Counted from the stretch's first letter, positions 16,501 to 25,036 are shown. The stretch is DNA of 39,101 nucleotides from Deltaproteobacteria bacterium (GCA_016182965.1 JACPFM010000203.1:1-39101); one strand, 5' to 3'. The notes: generated from the sequence alone by a model not told the origin. Numbers and translations are program-made.

Positions 16501-18467
16501 CGAATTGGGTTCGCCAGCAGGTTGGTGTTCTGCACGCGCTCGGGTGGACCTTCCTCCCCGGCGTGCGACCGTTCGCCGGCGCCCCCGGCATCGCGGTCGC
16601 CAAGACCGACGCCATCCGCGCCGCCGCGTGGGCGACCATCTTCCTGACCGCCGTCTTCTACGCGCCGGCGCTCCTCGGCGGCTATTTCGCCGACGACCAC
16701 TTCCACGTCTTCGTGCTCGACGAGATGCCCTCGCTCTTCACCGAGCGATTCAACCTCTTCGCGTTCCTGCGCTCGCCCGAGGAGGTCCAGATCCTCCGCC
16801 GCTGGGGCATCGCGCCCTGGTGGACGAGCGACGCGCTGCGCATCGACTTCTTCCGGCCCATCCCGTCGCTCACCCACTGGCTCGACTTCGCGCTCTTCGG
16901 GAAGAACGCCGCGGCCGCCCACCTGGTGAGCATCGGCTGGTACCTCCTGTCGGTGACGCTGGTCTACCGGGTGATGACCCGGTTCATCAAGGAGGGGTCG
17001 CGCACGCTGCTCCTGGCGATCGCCATCTTCGCGCTCGACGACACGCACGCGCTGAACGTGCAGTGGCTCGCCAACCGCAACGACGTCATCGCCGCCGTGT
17101 TCCTGATGTCGGCGTTCCTCGGCTGGCTCCGCCTGCGCGAGGGCAACGGCACCCGGCGCACCAACCTCGCCTTGCTCTTCGTCGGATTCGTCGCCGCGCT
17201 CCTCTCGAAGGAGTCGAGCGTGGTGTTCCCCGCGCTGGTGCTGGCGCACGCGGTCATCCTCCCCGACAGCCTCCCCGACGGCCTCCCCGAAAGCACGGCG
17301 CAGAAGCTCCGCGATCGGGTGCGGCCGCACCTCTGGATCCACCTGGCGCTCGCGGCGATCGCGCTCGTGTACGTGGTGGCCTACTTCAAGAGCGGCCACG
17401 GCCCGAACTCGATCTACTACATCAACCCGGGCAAGAACCCCGGCCTGTGGACGGCGCAGTTCTTCCGCTCCGGCTTCTTCCACGCGGTCATCCTCGCGAC
17501 CGGCGTCCCGCTGCACGTGCTCTCGAGCTCGCCGGTGCGTGACTACCCGGTGCCCGCCGCCTTCGTCGCGGCGCTCACCATCGGGTTCTGGCTCGTCGCC
17601 TGGAAGCTCCTCCGCAAGGACCGCCCGACGCGCTTCTTCGTCGCGTGGATGGTCATCGCGCAGGTGATCCTCACCACGTCGTTCCCCGATCCGCGCATCC
17701 TCTACCTGCCGTCGATCGGCTTCGCCTACGTGGTCGCGCGGGTGATGCAGGAGTCCTGGGCGCGGCGCGACGAGTGGAACCTCGGGCGCCCGGTGGTGAT
17801 CACGCTGGTCACGCTGCACCTGGTGTTCGCGCCCATCCTCGATCACGTCTGCCTGCACGTCGTCAACAGCTTCCAGGACAGCTACGCCAGCGTCCGCGAG
17901 GGCGTGCGCAAGAACGTCGATCTCGACAACCTCCCCGCGGGCGGCCAGGAGGTCTTCTTCCTCAACTGGCATCAGCGCGAGGCAACGGCGCTCGCCAACC
18001 TGCAGCTGCTGCGCAGCCTCCCCGCCGGCGCCGACGTCAGGCCGATCCTCGAGCGCGACGACCTCTCCTACACGCAGAAGATCGACCGCGGCTTCGAGGC
18101 GATGAAGGTCCACTACTACTCGCTGTCGTTCCTCCTCGGCGAGGTCGACGCGCGCGTGCTCAACGACCACGAGATCGCCCTCTCGCCGAAGCAGGGGCAG
18201 TTCTTCCCCTCGCTCTTCGAGCGGCTGTACATGACCTCGACGGCGTTCCACGTCGGCCAGACGGTGGAGCTGCCCGCGTTCAAGGCGACGATCGAGGCGC
18301 TCGACGGCAACGGCGAGGTCAGCCAGGTCCGCTTCACCTTCCCCAAGCCGCTCTCGTCGCCGAGCTACAAGTTCCTCGCGTACGACGGCGCCGGCTGGGT
18401 CACGGTGAACGTGGCCGACGCGGTGGGCGGCAAGCTCGCTCTCCGCGCCGCCCCGGTCGTCGACTGA
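16497..18467 (+). CDS. Multi-spanning membrane protein, TMTC/PMT-like glycosyltransferase
   Basis: A 656-residue protein with roughly ten membrane segments, then a soluble C-terminal domain from about residue 470. Near the first loop it has GGYFADDHFHVF, resembling the acidic first-loop site of GT-C lipid-phosphate-sugar transferases such as PMT/TMTC and GT39 relatives. Later NVQWLANRNDVIAAVF and FVAALLSKESSVVFPAL match bacterial TMTC-like proteins. GT-C enzymes transfer a sugar from a polyprenyl-phosphate donor on the outside of the inner membrane. It overlaps the CDP-alcohol gene by 4 bp, with a GAGGAAGAGG ribosome binding site inside that gene, which points to one lipid-linked glycan pathway. 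Specific substrate unknown. Confidence 0.8.
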   Translation: MTNWVRQQVGVLHALGWTFLPGVRPFAGAPGIAVAKTDAIRAAAWATIFLTAVFYAPALLGGYFADDHFHVFVLDEMPSLFTERFNLFAFLRSPEEVQILRRWGIAPWWTSDALRIDFFRPIPSLTHWLDFALFGKNAAAAHLVSIGWYLLSVTLVYRVMTRFIKEGSRTLLLAIAIFALDDTHALNVQWLANRNDVIAAVFLMSAFLGWLRLREGNGTRRTNLALLFVGFVAALLSKESSVVFPALVLAHAVILPDSLPDGLPESTAQKLRDRVRPHLWIHLALAAIALVYVVAYFKSGHGPNSIYYINPGKNPGLWTAQFFRSGFFHAVILATGVPLHVLSSSPVRDYPVPAAFVAALTIGFWLVAWKLLRKDRPTRFFVAWMVIAQVILTTSFPDPRILYLPSIGFAYVVARVMQESWARRDEWNLGRPVVITLVTLHLVFAPILDHVCLHVVNSFQDSYASVREGVRKNVDLDNLPAGGQEVFFLNWHQREATALANLQLLRSLPAGADVRPILERDDLSYTQKIDRGFEAMKVHYYSLSFLLGEVDARVLNDHEIALSPKQGQFFPSLFERLYMTSTAFHVGQTVELPAFKATIEALDGNGEVSQVRFTFPKPLSSPSYKFLAYDGAGWVTVNVADAVGGKLALRAAPVVD

Positions 18468-18479
18468 TCGGCGACTACC

Positions 18480-18494
18480 GCATCGCCTCGATGC
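18480..18494. terminator. Short hairpin between convergent genes
   Basis: GCATCG (18480-18485), loop CCT, CGATGC (18489-18494) form a perfect 6-bp hairpin filling half of the 30-bp gap between the membrane protein and the ABC-F gene. It may act as a weak shared terminator. No T run follows. Confidence 0.35.
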
Positions 18495-18497
18495 GCT

Positions 18498-19979
18498 TCA
18501 ACGCACGCGGCCGTCCTCCACGCGCAACGTCGCGGTCGTGCAGCGCGCGGCGAACGTGTCATCGTGCGTGACCAGCACGATCGCGCCGGGGTAGAGCTCG
18601 AGCGCGCGCTCCAGCCGCTCGATCGCGGGCAGGTCGAGGTGGTGCGTTGCCTCGTCGAGCACCAGCACCGATGCGTGCGTGCCGAGCATGCTCGCGAGCA
18701 GGAGCTTGCGCGCCTCGCCGGGCGACGGACGCTCCGACGACAGCACCCGGCGCGGATCGACGCCGAGCGCGGCGACCAGCGACAGCACGCGGCCACGCGC
18801 CTCACGCGGGAGCGCCCGCACCGCCCGGCCCGCCTCGACGATCGCCTTCGGCGACAGCTCCTGCGGGAGCACGCCGACGCGCGGCACGCGCATCGCGGCG
18901 ACGAGCGCCAGAAGCAGCGTGGACTTGCCCGCGCCGTTGGGCCCGACGACCCGCAGCCGGTCATCGCGGCGCAGCGTGAGCCGAACGTCGCGGAGCAACG
19001 TGCGGTCGCCCACGCGCAGATCGGCGTCGAGCACGGCGAGCACCGGCTGCGGCGGCCGCTCCCACCCGAGGAAGACCTCTCCGCCCAGCTCCGCCTCCGG
19101 CTTGTCCACCCGCTCGACCTTCTCGAGCTTCTCGCGCGCGGCGGCGACCGCGCGTCCGAGGTGGCGCTCGGCGCGCGCGGCGCGGAAGCTCGCCGAGACG
19201 CCGCGGCCGTCGGAGTCGTGCCGGTTCTTCATGCGGGCGCCGGCGCTCCGCTGCCGATCGGCGGCGACGTGCGTGCGGCGCAGGTCCGACAGGGCGCGCG
19301 CGCGGGCCCGCTCCTGGTCGCGGGACGCCTCGTACGCGTCGACGGCGGCGGCCCGCTCGCGAGCCCAGGACTCCTCGGCGACCGACCACGGCCCCAGGTA
19401 CGCGCGCACGCGCCCGCGTTCCCCGCCTTCGACGCGCACCACGGTGGTCGCGAGCGACTCGAGCAGCCCGCGATCGTGCGACACGATCACGCCCACGCCG
19501 CGGAACGCCGTAAGCGCCTCGACGAGCAGCGCGCGCGCCTGCACGTCGAGGTGATTCGTCGGCTCGTCGAGCAGGAGCACGTCCGGTTCCCGAGCGAGCG
19601 CGGCGCCGATCTGCCAGCGCTTGCGCTCTCCGGGCGAGAGCGTGTCGAAGCGCGCGATCGTCGGCGGATCGAGGCGCAGACGCGCGCGGATCTCGCGCGC
19701 CGCGCCGTCGTCGCGCTCGGCCAACGACGCGATCGCCGGCTCGAGCGCGGCGATCTCCTGCGCGCACGTGACGACGCGCGCGCCGTACGGCTCGACGCGC
19801 ACCGTGCCCTCGTCGGGCCGGAGCTCGCCGGCGATCAGGCGCAGGAGCGTGGTCTTGCCCACGCCGTTGGCGCCGACCACCGCGGTGAACCCGCTCTGCA
19901 GCGCGAGGTCGACGTCGACGAGGATGGGGACGAAATCGGAGAAAGCGAAACACACGCGCGACAGGCGCACGGAAGGCAT
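18498..19979 (-). CDS. ABC-F family ATPase (ribosome-associated)
   Basis: A 493-residue soluble protein with two ABC domains and no membrane segments, the ABC-F layout. Domain 1 has Walker A GANGVGKTT (Lys42), signature LSPGE (114-118) and Walker B LLLDEPTNHLD (Glu139). Domain 2 has GPNGAGKST (Lys351), PSPGE (417-421) and LVLDEATHHLD (Glu442), a slight departure from DEPTNHLD. A charged Arg/Ala-rich linker at ~196-290 is the P-site tRNA interaction motif that sits in the ribosome E site. ABC-F proteins relieve stalled or drug-bound ribosomes. I start it at ATG 19979: GGGAG at 19986-19990 is correctly placed. The leader carries a short ORF and hairpins, as in antibiotic-inducible members, so a resistance role is plausible but unproven. 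Confidence 0.9.
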   Translation of the reverse strand: MPSVRLSRVCFAFSDFVPILVDVDLALQSGFTAVVGANGVGKTTLLRLIAGELRPDEGTVRVEPYGARVVTCAQEIAALEPAIASLAERDDGAAREIRARLRLDPPTIARFDTLSPGERKRWQIGAALAREPDVLLLDEPTNHLDVQARALLVEALTAFRGVGVIVSHDRGLLESLATTVVRVEGGERGRVRAYLGPWSVAEESWARERAAAVDAYEASRDQERARARALSDLRRTHVAADRQRSAGARMKNRHDSDGRGVSASFRAARAERHLGRAVAAAREKLEKVERVDKPEAELGGEVFLGWERPPQPVLAVLDADLRVGDRTLLRDVRLTLRRDDRLRVVGPNGAGKSTLLLALVAAMRVPRVGVLPQELSPKAIVEAGRAVRALPREARGRVLSLVAALGVDPRRVLSSERPSPGEARKLLLASMLGTHASVLVLDEATHHLDLPAIERLERALELYPGAIVLVTHDDTFAARCTTATLRVEDGRVR

Positions 19980-19985
19980 GCACGG

Positions 19986-20036
19986 CTCCCGGTCGAGGGC
20001 CGGCCGCGCGGGCGACCGGCGGTCCAAGCTGCTTGG
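19986..20036 (-). promoter_or_regulatory. Competing leader hairpins, one masking the ABC-F ribosome binding site
   Basis: Read in the transcript direction there are: CCAAG-CAG-CTTGG (20036-20024); GACC-GCC-GGTC (20024-20014); and CCGGTCG pairing over 17 nt with CGACCGG (20019-20013 with 19995-19989). The last stem covers the first two bases of the GGGAG Shine-Dalgarno (19990-19986). The middle hairpin shares bases with both neighbours, so only alternating pairs can form. This is the four-segment plan of translational attenuators. No T tract follows, so transcriptional attenuation is less likely. The sequences are observed; the switching is inferred. Confidence 0.5.
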
Positions 20037-20044
20037 AATTCGAC

Positions 20045-20062
20045 TCAGAGAGCGGTGGTCAT
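20045..20062 (-). CDS. Five-codon leader peptide MTTAL upstream of the ABC-F gene
   Basis: ATG ACC ACC GCT CTC TGA, preceded by a strong GAGGAG (20071-20076) with 8-nt spacing. This is a better initiation signal than the one on the ABC-F gene itself. The stop lies 65 nt before the ABC-F start, and the first leader hairpin begins 8 nt after it, so a ribosome stalled on the leader would cover that hairpin. Leader peptides of this kind regulate several ABC-F, erm and cat genes. The frame is also part of a longer open minus-strand frame, so expression should be tested. Confidence is limited because it is so short. Confidence 0.45.
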   Translation of the reverse strand: MTTAL

Positions 20063-20092
20063 GATCGCCGCTCCTCTGCGGAGGGCCCGCTC

Positions 20093-20120
20093 AAGATAGC
20101 CGCTCGGGCAGGTCGCGCAA
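20093..20120 (-). promoter_or_regulatory. Candidate promoter of the ABC-F leader transcript
   Basis: On the minus strand TTGCGC (20120-20115) and TATCTT (20098-20093) are 16 nt apart. The -10 matches four of six consensus bases and the -35 three. A start near 20086 would give an RNA of about 105 nt ahead of the ABC-F start, including the whole leader ORF and hairpins. Confidence 0.4.
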
Positions 20121-20158
20121 CGGCGACCCAGCCGTGCGACGAGTCGCGTTAGGCTCGA

Positions 20159-21046
20159 GTGGTGAAGGTCGACCTCGACACGCTCGCGCCGGAGGAGCGG
20201 CGGCTCATCCTCGTCGCGTCGGACGCGACCTACCGCACGCTCACCGAGCGCGTCGACTGGAAGAGCATCGGCAAGCTCGCCGCGTTCCGCGTGATCTCGA
20301 CGGCGGCGCCGGTGCTCTCGCTCCTGCCGTACGTCTCGGCGACGGTCGGCGACGCGCTCGCGCGCAGCGGTTGGCTCGCCCCCACCTGGACGAGGGCGCT
20401 CGCCTCGCTGTCCGATCTGCGCGCGCCGTCGTTCCGCGTCGGTGAGATCCCCATCCCGCACCTGCCGCCCGGCGAGGCCGCGCGGCGCTTCCGCTTCGAT
20501 CACGGCGCACCGGAGGACGGCGCCGCCTACGTGCTCAACCCGGTCCGCGCCGATCACTACGTGCGGCCGGCGTCGCTCAACGAGCGGCTCGCGCAGGAGA
20601 AGCTCGCCGCGTTCCTGCGCCTCGCGGCGGCGCTCGGGGCCTCGGAGGTGATCGTGACCTCCGGCGAGTCGCTCGACACCGAAGGACGCGCCGCGGCCGG
20701 CGCTCCCCTCCCCGACGCCGCCGGCCAGATCGGTCTGCACGCGAGCTTCCGCTCCGCGCGCGAGGTCGATCGCGGGGTGGTCGCGCGCTTCGACCGACCG
20801 ACCGCCCCGGCGGCCGTCCCCGAGGACCTGCGCGGCTGGCTCGCGGTCGATCCGATCCTCGACGGCCTCGCCCGCACGCGGCTCGAGGCGCGCCTGGTCG
20901 AGCTGGCGTGCACGCTCTCGTTCGCCGACGTGGTCGACGTCGGCGCCGAGGCCTGCCTCGCCCTCGAGGGAAAGGGCATCGACGTCGGCGGCCGCTACCG
21001 CGCGCTGCGCGCCTCGCGCTGGTCGTTCGTCGTCCGGTTTCACTAG
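20159..21046 (+). CDS. Hypothetical protein
   Basis: A 295-residue protein I cannot assign. It starts at GTG 20159 (a second GTG follows directly), has no signal peptide, and contains one moderately hydrophobic stretch at about 45-65 (VISTAAPVLSLLPYVSATVGDAL) that might touch a membrane. The middle is mixed alpha/beta with ASEVIVTSGESL and a later WSFVVRFH end of beta character. Third-position GC is like that of its neighbours, supporting real coding. It is divergent from the ABC-F gene, so the two may share control in the 96 bp between the leader ORF and this start. Its TAG stop is immediately followed by the first heptanucleotide array. Confidence 0.75.
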   Translation: MVKVDLDTLAPEERRLILVASDATYRTLTERVDWKSIGKLAAFRVISTAAPVLSLLPYVSATVGDALARSGWLAPTWTRALASLSDLRAPSFRVGEIPIPHLPPGEAARRFRFDHGAPEDGAAYVLNPVRADHYVRPASLNERLAQEKLAAFLRLAAALGASEVIVTSGESLDTEGRAAAGAPLPDAAGQIGLHASFRSAREVDRGVVARFDRPTAPAAVPEDLRGWLAVDPILDGLARTRLEARLVELACTLSFADVVDVGAEACLALEGKGIDVGGRYRALRASRWSFVVRFH

Positions 21047-21074
21047 TCGTCAGTCGTCAGTCGTCCGTCGTCAG
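21047..21074 (+). repeat. Heptanucleotide array, 4 x TCGTCAG
   Basis: Four contiguous 7-bp units, TCGTCAG, with the third changed to TCGTCCG. The array begins at the very next base after the TAG stop of the upstream gene. It is the reverse complement of the ten-unit array at 21154-21223, with which it could form a 28-bp stem. The 79-bp spacer holds smaller hairpins such as AGCCGGGAG/CTCTCGGCT and a trace of a GGTCGAA heptad. Confidence 0.9.
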
Positions 21075-21153
21075 CCCGAGCCGGGAGCCCTCTCGGCTGA
21101 GAGCATGGCAAGCCATCGGACCGGCACGGTTCCGAGGTCGAAGGTCGCGCTCT

Positions 21154-21223
21154 CTGACGACTGACGACTGACGACTGGCGACTGACGACTGACGACTGAC
21201 GACTGGCGACTGACGACTGACGA
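21154..21223 (-). repeat. Heptanucleotide array, 10 x TCGTCAG (read on the minus strand)
   Basis: Ten contiguous CTGACGA units on the plus strand; units 4 and 8 are CTGGCGA. The regular spacing of the variant suggests duplication of a four-unit block. The array ends exactly at the stop codon of the minus-strand transporter gene (TAG at 21226-21224), so on that strand also TCGTCAG follows TAG directly. Confidence 0.9.
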
Positions 21224-23785
21224 CTAGCGCTGCTCCTTCACGCCGGCGCGGCGGTCGATGAGGATCAGGATCGCCGGCAGCACGATCAGCGCGGCCACCA
21301 GGCAGGTCAGCTCACCGATGACGGCGGCGGTGCCGAACGAGCGCACCGCGGCGTTGATCGAGCGGAGCAGCGCGAGGTAGCCGAGGATGGTCGTGAGGCT
21401 GCACAGCATCACGGCGCCGCCGGTCTCGCGCACGGTGTGGATGACGCTGCCGGGCCCGTCGAGGCGCCAGCGATTGACCACGTTGATCGCGTAGTCGACG
21501 CCGATGCCGAAGGTGATCGGGACCGCGATGAAGTTGAGGAAGTTGATCTTCGTGCCGAGCAGCGAATACGAGGCGCCCATCCACGTGATGCCGATCAAGA
21601 GGCCGCCGACCACCAGCGCCGCGGCGCGGATGCCGTAGCGCCCCTTGGAGAACGCGAAGAGCACCACCAGCGCCGTGCCGAGGAACGACAGCGTGATCGC
21701 CTTGGGCGACTCCGACATCACGCTCTCGATCATGTCGGCGAAGATGACGGCGCGGCCGCTGCCGATGATCACCTCGCCATTGGGGAGCTTCACCTCGCGG
21801 TAGGAGTCGGCCCACCTTCGCAGGTACCGCACGTCGCGCACGCTCTCCTTCTCGGAGGGCGCGATGAACACGATGCGGCCGCGCGTGCCGTCCTTCTCGG
21901 TGAACGGCCGGGCGACGCGCTCGGGGAGCTCCATGATCCCGAACGGCTTCAGGTCCTTGGGGGGGAGGAACTTCTCGAGGTCCTTCCAGTCGGCGTCGGT
22001 GATCTTCCCGAGCTCGTGGATGCGGTCGATCTTCGCCCGCGTGTCGAGCAGGAGCTTGATCTTCTCGTCCTGCTGGTCGGGCACCAGATCGTAGAGCGAG
22101 ACCACCTTCGAGAAGGGCTTCTTGTCGCCCGGCGCCGCCTCCCAGCGCCTCTTGAGCTCGGTGACCAGCGGCTTCACCTGATCGAGCCGCTGCACCATGA
22201 TGGCCATGCCGTCCTGGCCGGTGCGACCCGTGATCCCGCCGACCTCGTCGCCGAGCTGCGACGCGGCGCTCGGCGCGCCCGGATCGTTCTCGAGCCGCGA
22301 CAGCTTGTACTCGAGCGGATCGGCCTTCACGTAGCGGTAGGCGATCACCCCCGCGGCGACGGCGGTGCCGATGCCCACCACCGCGATGAGGATGGCCGGC
22401 ACGCGCCGGAGCACCGCGGCGAACGGCACGCCGAACGGCACGCCGCGGTCGATGAACGCCTCGACGCGGCTCCACAGCGTCTTCCGGTCGCGGTGCACGT
22501 GCGTCGGGCTCCACCGCTCGAAGACGACGAGCAGCGGCACCATGAACAGGTAGTTGGCGATCCAGCAGAGCAGCATGCCGTAGCCGCCGATCGCCCCGAA
22601 GTCGCGGAAGCCGCGGAAGTTCGTGGTGGCGAGCGAGACGTAGCCGACGCCGGCGGCCACCGAGGCGGTGAGCGTCGGTCGCCAGGTGTCGCGGTAGCCG
22701 GCCCACACCGCGTCACGCAGGGACAATCCCTCGCGTCTGGCCTCGTTGTAGCGGGCCCGCAGCAGGATGCCGAAGTTGATGCCGTTGCCGAAGACGATCG
22801 AGACGAGGAAGCCGCTCGCGGTGTTCAGGTGGCCGATCGCCAGCCGGGTGATCGCGAAGGTCCAGAGCACGCCGATTCCGATCGCGATGCCCATCGCGGC
22901 GACGGCGCGCACGCGCAGGAAGAACAGCCAGTCGACGAAGAGGATCATGGCGATGCCGGCCGCGCCGACGTGCGCGAGATCGTTCTTCACCACGCCGTAC
23001 TGCTCTGCGCCGACGACCACGTCGCCGGTGAACCCGAAGCGCATCGACGGATCGAAGGACTTCGGGTCGACCGAGTCGATCGCAGCCTTGACCCTCGCGA
23101 TCAGCTCGCTGGTGCGCTTCAGATCGCCGGTGGCGACCGGCGTGCGGATCAACGTGACGAGCTTCGTCGCCGCCGCGTTCATGTAGTAGCCGTCGGGGTA
23201 CGGCGGCCCGGCCTGCGCCTTGTCCTTGCCCCCGAGCTCCTTCTCGATCGACTCGCGGGTGACCTTCTCGGGCTCCTCGCCGGTGAGCGAGCCGTGGACC
23301 TCGTAGTCGTAGCGATCCTCGACCTTGTCGTGGATCTCCTGGATCTTCTCGAGCGAGAGGAACAGCGCCTGGCGCTTGCGGAGGAACTCCTGCTCGGCCT
23401 GCACGCCGTTCTCGGCGGTGCCGACCCACTCCGGACCGATCGCGCGCAGCTTGGGCAGCGTGGCGTCGCCGAAGCGCTGCAGGATCTGTTTGTGCGAGCC
23501 GTCGGGCCGCGCGTCGATCTCGGCGACCACGATGAACGTCGAAACGCCGGCGGTGCGAGAGCCGACGCGCTTGAGCTCCTGCACGCTCGGCTTGTTCTCC
23601 GGCAGGAGCGACTCGAAGCCGGTGCGCAGCTCGAGCCGCTTGGCGAGCAGGATCGACGGGATCGTAAGCAACACCGCGAGCAGCAGGACCTGAAAGGGCC
23701 GCTCGACCTGCCAGGCCACGAGCCGGGTGAAGAACCGCTTCAAGAAAGTGTCGGCTTGACCCTCGGAGGGCCGCTCGGGATCCAT
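21224..23785 (-). CDS. MMPL/RND-superfamily transporter
   Basis: An 853-residue inner-membrane protein with the RND duplication: one membrane segment, a large periplasmic domain (about 60-250), a bundle of five or six segments (~275-410), another segment (~465), a second periplasmic domain (~480-690), then a final bundle ending near residue 845. Conserved features include FVSIVFGNGINFGI and the equivalent ITFGIGVDYAINVV in the second half, the proton-relay region of MMPL/HpnN-like proteins. These move lipids, hopanoids or other hydrophobic molecules. No membrane-fusion or outer-membrane partner is adjacent. Start ATG 23785 has GGGGAG just upstream. The stop abuts the heptad array. Confidence 0.9.
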   Translation of the reverse strand: MDPERPSEGQADTFLKRFFTRLVAWQVERPFQVLLLAVLLTIPSILLAKRLELRTGFESLLPENKPSVQELKRVGSRTAGVSTFIVVAEIDARPDGSHKQILQRFGDATLPKLRAIGPEWVGTAENGVQAEQEFLRKRQALFLSLEKIQEIHDKVEDRYDYEVHGSLTGEEPEKVTRESIEKELGGKDKAQAGPPYPDGYYMNAAATKLVTLIRTPVATGDLKRTSELIARVKAAIDSVDPKSFDPSMRFGFTGDVVVGAEQYGVVKNDLAHVGAAGIAMILFVDWLFFLRVRAVAAMGIAIGIGVLWTFAITRLAIGHLNTASGFLVSIVFGNGINFGILLRARYNEARREGLSLRDAVWAGYRDTWRPTLTASVAAGVGYVSLATTNFRGFRDFGAIGGYGMLLCWIANYLFMVPLLVVFERWSPTHVHRDRKTLWSRVEAFIDRGVPFGVPFAAVLRRVPAILIAVVGIGTAVAAGVIAYRYVKADPLEYKLSRLENDPGAPSAASQLGDEVGGITGRTGQDGMAIMVQRLDQVKPLVTELKRRWEAAPGDKKPFSKVVSLYDLVPDQQDEKIKLLLDTRAKIDRIHELGKITDADWKDLEKFLPPKDLKPFGIMELPERVARPFTEKDGTRGRIVFIAPSEKESVRDVRYLRRWADSYREVKLPNGEVIIGSGRAVIFADMIESVMSESPKAITLSFLGTALVVLFAFSKGRYGIRAAALVVGGLLIGITWMGASYSLLGTKINFLNFIAVPITFGIGVDYAINVVNRWRLDGPGSVIHTVRETGGAVMLCSLTTILGYLALLRSINAAVRSFGTAAVIGELTCLVAALIVLPAILILIDRRAGVKEQR

Positions 23786-24058
23786 TCCGCTCCCCGCCTA
23801 TCACGGATCGCGCCGGCCCTGCCGGAGCGAATTTTCTGGGGTGCGGGTCACTTCGTCGTGCCAGACCGTGCGCCCGGAGCGACACTACGGCCCGGCCGGT
23901 GTGTGAACGTCCGACGACACCCGCGGCGCCCGCTGCCGCTCCCCGCATTGCAGGGCATCGAATTCCCGGGCGCGCTGCCCGTCCATCTCGCACGATACTC
24001 GCGGTACGTTGCTTGCTGAGTCAGGCGGACGACAATCCGCTTCGGAGGTTCTCGCTCG

Positions 24059-24712
24059 ATGGCCCACCGTCTCCACGCCCCCCTCGCCGCCATGGCCTTC
24101 GTCGCCGCCGTCGCCTTCGCGCCGGTCGGCGCCTCGGCTGGTCCCGGGTGGACGCCGCCGGCGAGCGATCCCGCCGCCGTCGAGCTGTACAAGCTCGCGC
24201 GCGACAAGAAGACCCACTTCACCGATCCGGCCACCAAGCAGACGTGGGGCCGCGCGCAGATCTTCGTCGACGCTCCGATGAAAGACGTCCGCGCCGCCAT
24301 CCTCGACTACGGCAACTGGTCGCAGTTCATCAAGCGCTTCCAGAAGTCGAAGCTCCTGAAGAAGGAGGGCAACGGCAGCGCGGAGGTGTACCTGCAGATG
24401 CCCATCCTCAAGGGCGCCGCGACGTTGTGGGCCGTCGAGAAGTTCGAGGCACCGGTGCCCGACGGCAAGGGCGAGAAGATCGTCGGCAAGTACCTCAAGG
24501 GCAACGTCGACGATCTGCAGGCCATCTGGCGCTACCGCCCGGTCGACGACTCGCACACGGTCGTCACGCTCGACATCTACGTCCAGCCGAAGCTCGCGGT
24601 GCCCGACAAGCTCATGGTCTCGCAGCGCGAAGACGCGGCCGGCGAAGGCTGCCTCGGCGTGAAGGATCGCGCGCAGCAGACCTGGAAGATGGTCGCGGTC
24701 AAGAAGCCGTAG
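24059..24712 (+). CDS. Secreted SRPBCC/START-like lipid-binding protein
   Basis: A 217-residue protein with a signal peptide (hydrophobic core, ASA cleavage near residue 27). The mature part has the SRPBCC pattern: WGRAQIFVDAPMKDVRAAILDYGNWSQFIKRFQKSKLLKK, then beta strands and a final helix with CLGVKDRAQQTWK. The fold makes a hydrophobic pocket for lipids or polyketides. Being exported, it probably acts in the periplasm. The MMPL transporter starts divergently 273 bp away, which could link the two in lipid movement (inference). GGAGG at 24044-24048 sets the start. The TAG stop is followed after only four bases by a TCGTCAG array. Confidence 0.8.
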   Translation: MAHRLHAPLAAMAFVAAVAFAPVGASAGPGWTPPASDPAAVELYKLARDKKTHFTDPATKQTWGRAQIFVDAPMKDVRAAILDYGNWSQFIKRFQKSKLLKKEGNGSAEVYLQMPILKGAATLWAVEKFEAPVPDGKGEKIVGKYLKGNVDDLQAIWRYRPVDDSHTVVTLDIYVQPKLAVPDKLMVSQREDAAGEGCLGVKDRAQQTWKMVAVKKP

Positions 24713-24716
24713 ACAG

Positions 24717-24737
24717 TCGTCAGTCGTCAGTCGTCAG
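24717..24737 (+). repeat. Heptad array A, 3 x TCGTCAG
   Basis: Three perfect units, preceded by a partial unit (CAG). It starts 4 nt after the TAG stop of the SRPBCC gene and is the same unit as in the arrays at 21047 and 21154. Confidence 0.9.
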
Positions 24738-24772
24738 CCTGGCGGGTGTCTCTCGTGGATGGCGTCTGGGGG

Positions 24773-24800
24773 TCTAGAGTCTAGAGTCTAGAGTCTAGGG
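24773..24800 (+). repeat. Heptad array B, 4 x TCTAGAG
   Basis: Three perfect TCTAGAG units and one TCTAGGG. A decayed copy (TGTCTAGTCTC) follows near 24811. It is the reverse complement of the array at 25137-25171. Confidence 0.9.
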
Positions 24801-25015
24801 TCGAAGACTGTGTCTAGTCTCGATGCGGCGGTTTGGCGGCGCGTCCGGGTCGACGTCCTGCTCCCCGACGCTCGCCTTCGCGCGGCCCTTCGCGACCGCG
24901 TTCGCGTGCGCGTCCACCGTCCACGTCATCCGTGAACCCCCGACCCGCATCTTCGAGACTCTGAATCAGCGTTCGCGATCCTCGAACATCCTGCCCCGCC
25001 CGCCCCGCCGGCCCG

Positions 25016-25036
25016 GTCGAACGTCGAACGTCGAAG
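25016..25036 (+). repeat. Heptad array C, 3 x GTCGAAC/GTCGAAG
   Basis: Two GTCGAAC units and one GTCGAAG, followed by a 20-nt A-rich loop and then array C'. With C' it forms the innermost stem of the nested structure, with a mismatch at the seventh base of two units. Confidence 0.85.

Noticed and set aside
20908..21171. Short plus-strand frame ending in the heptad repeats
   Set aside because: It overlaps the end of a real gene in another frame and its tail is only translated repeat.
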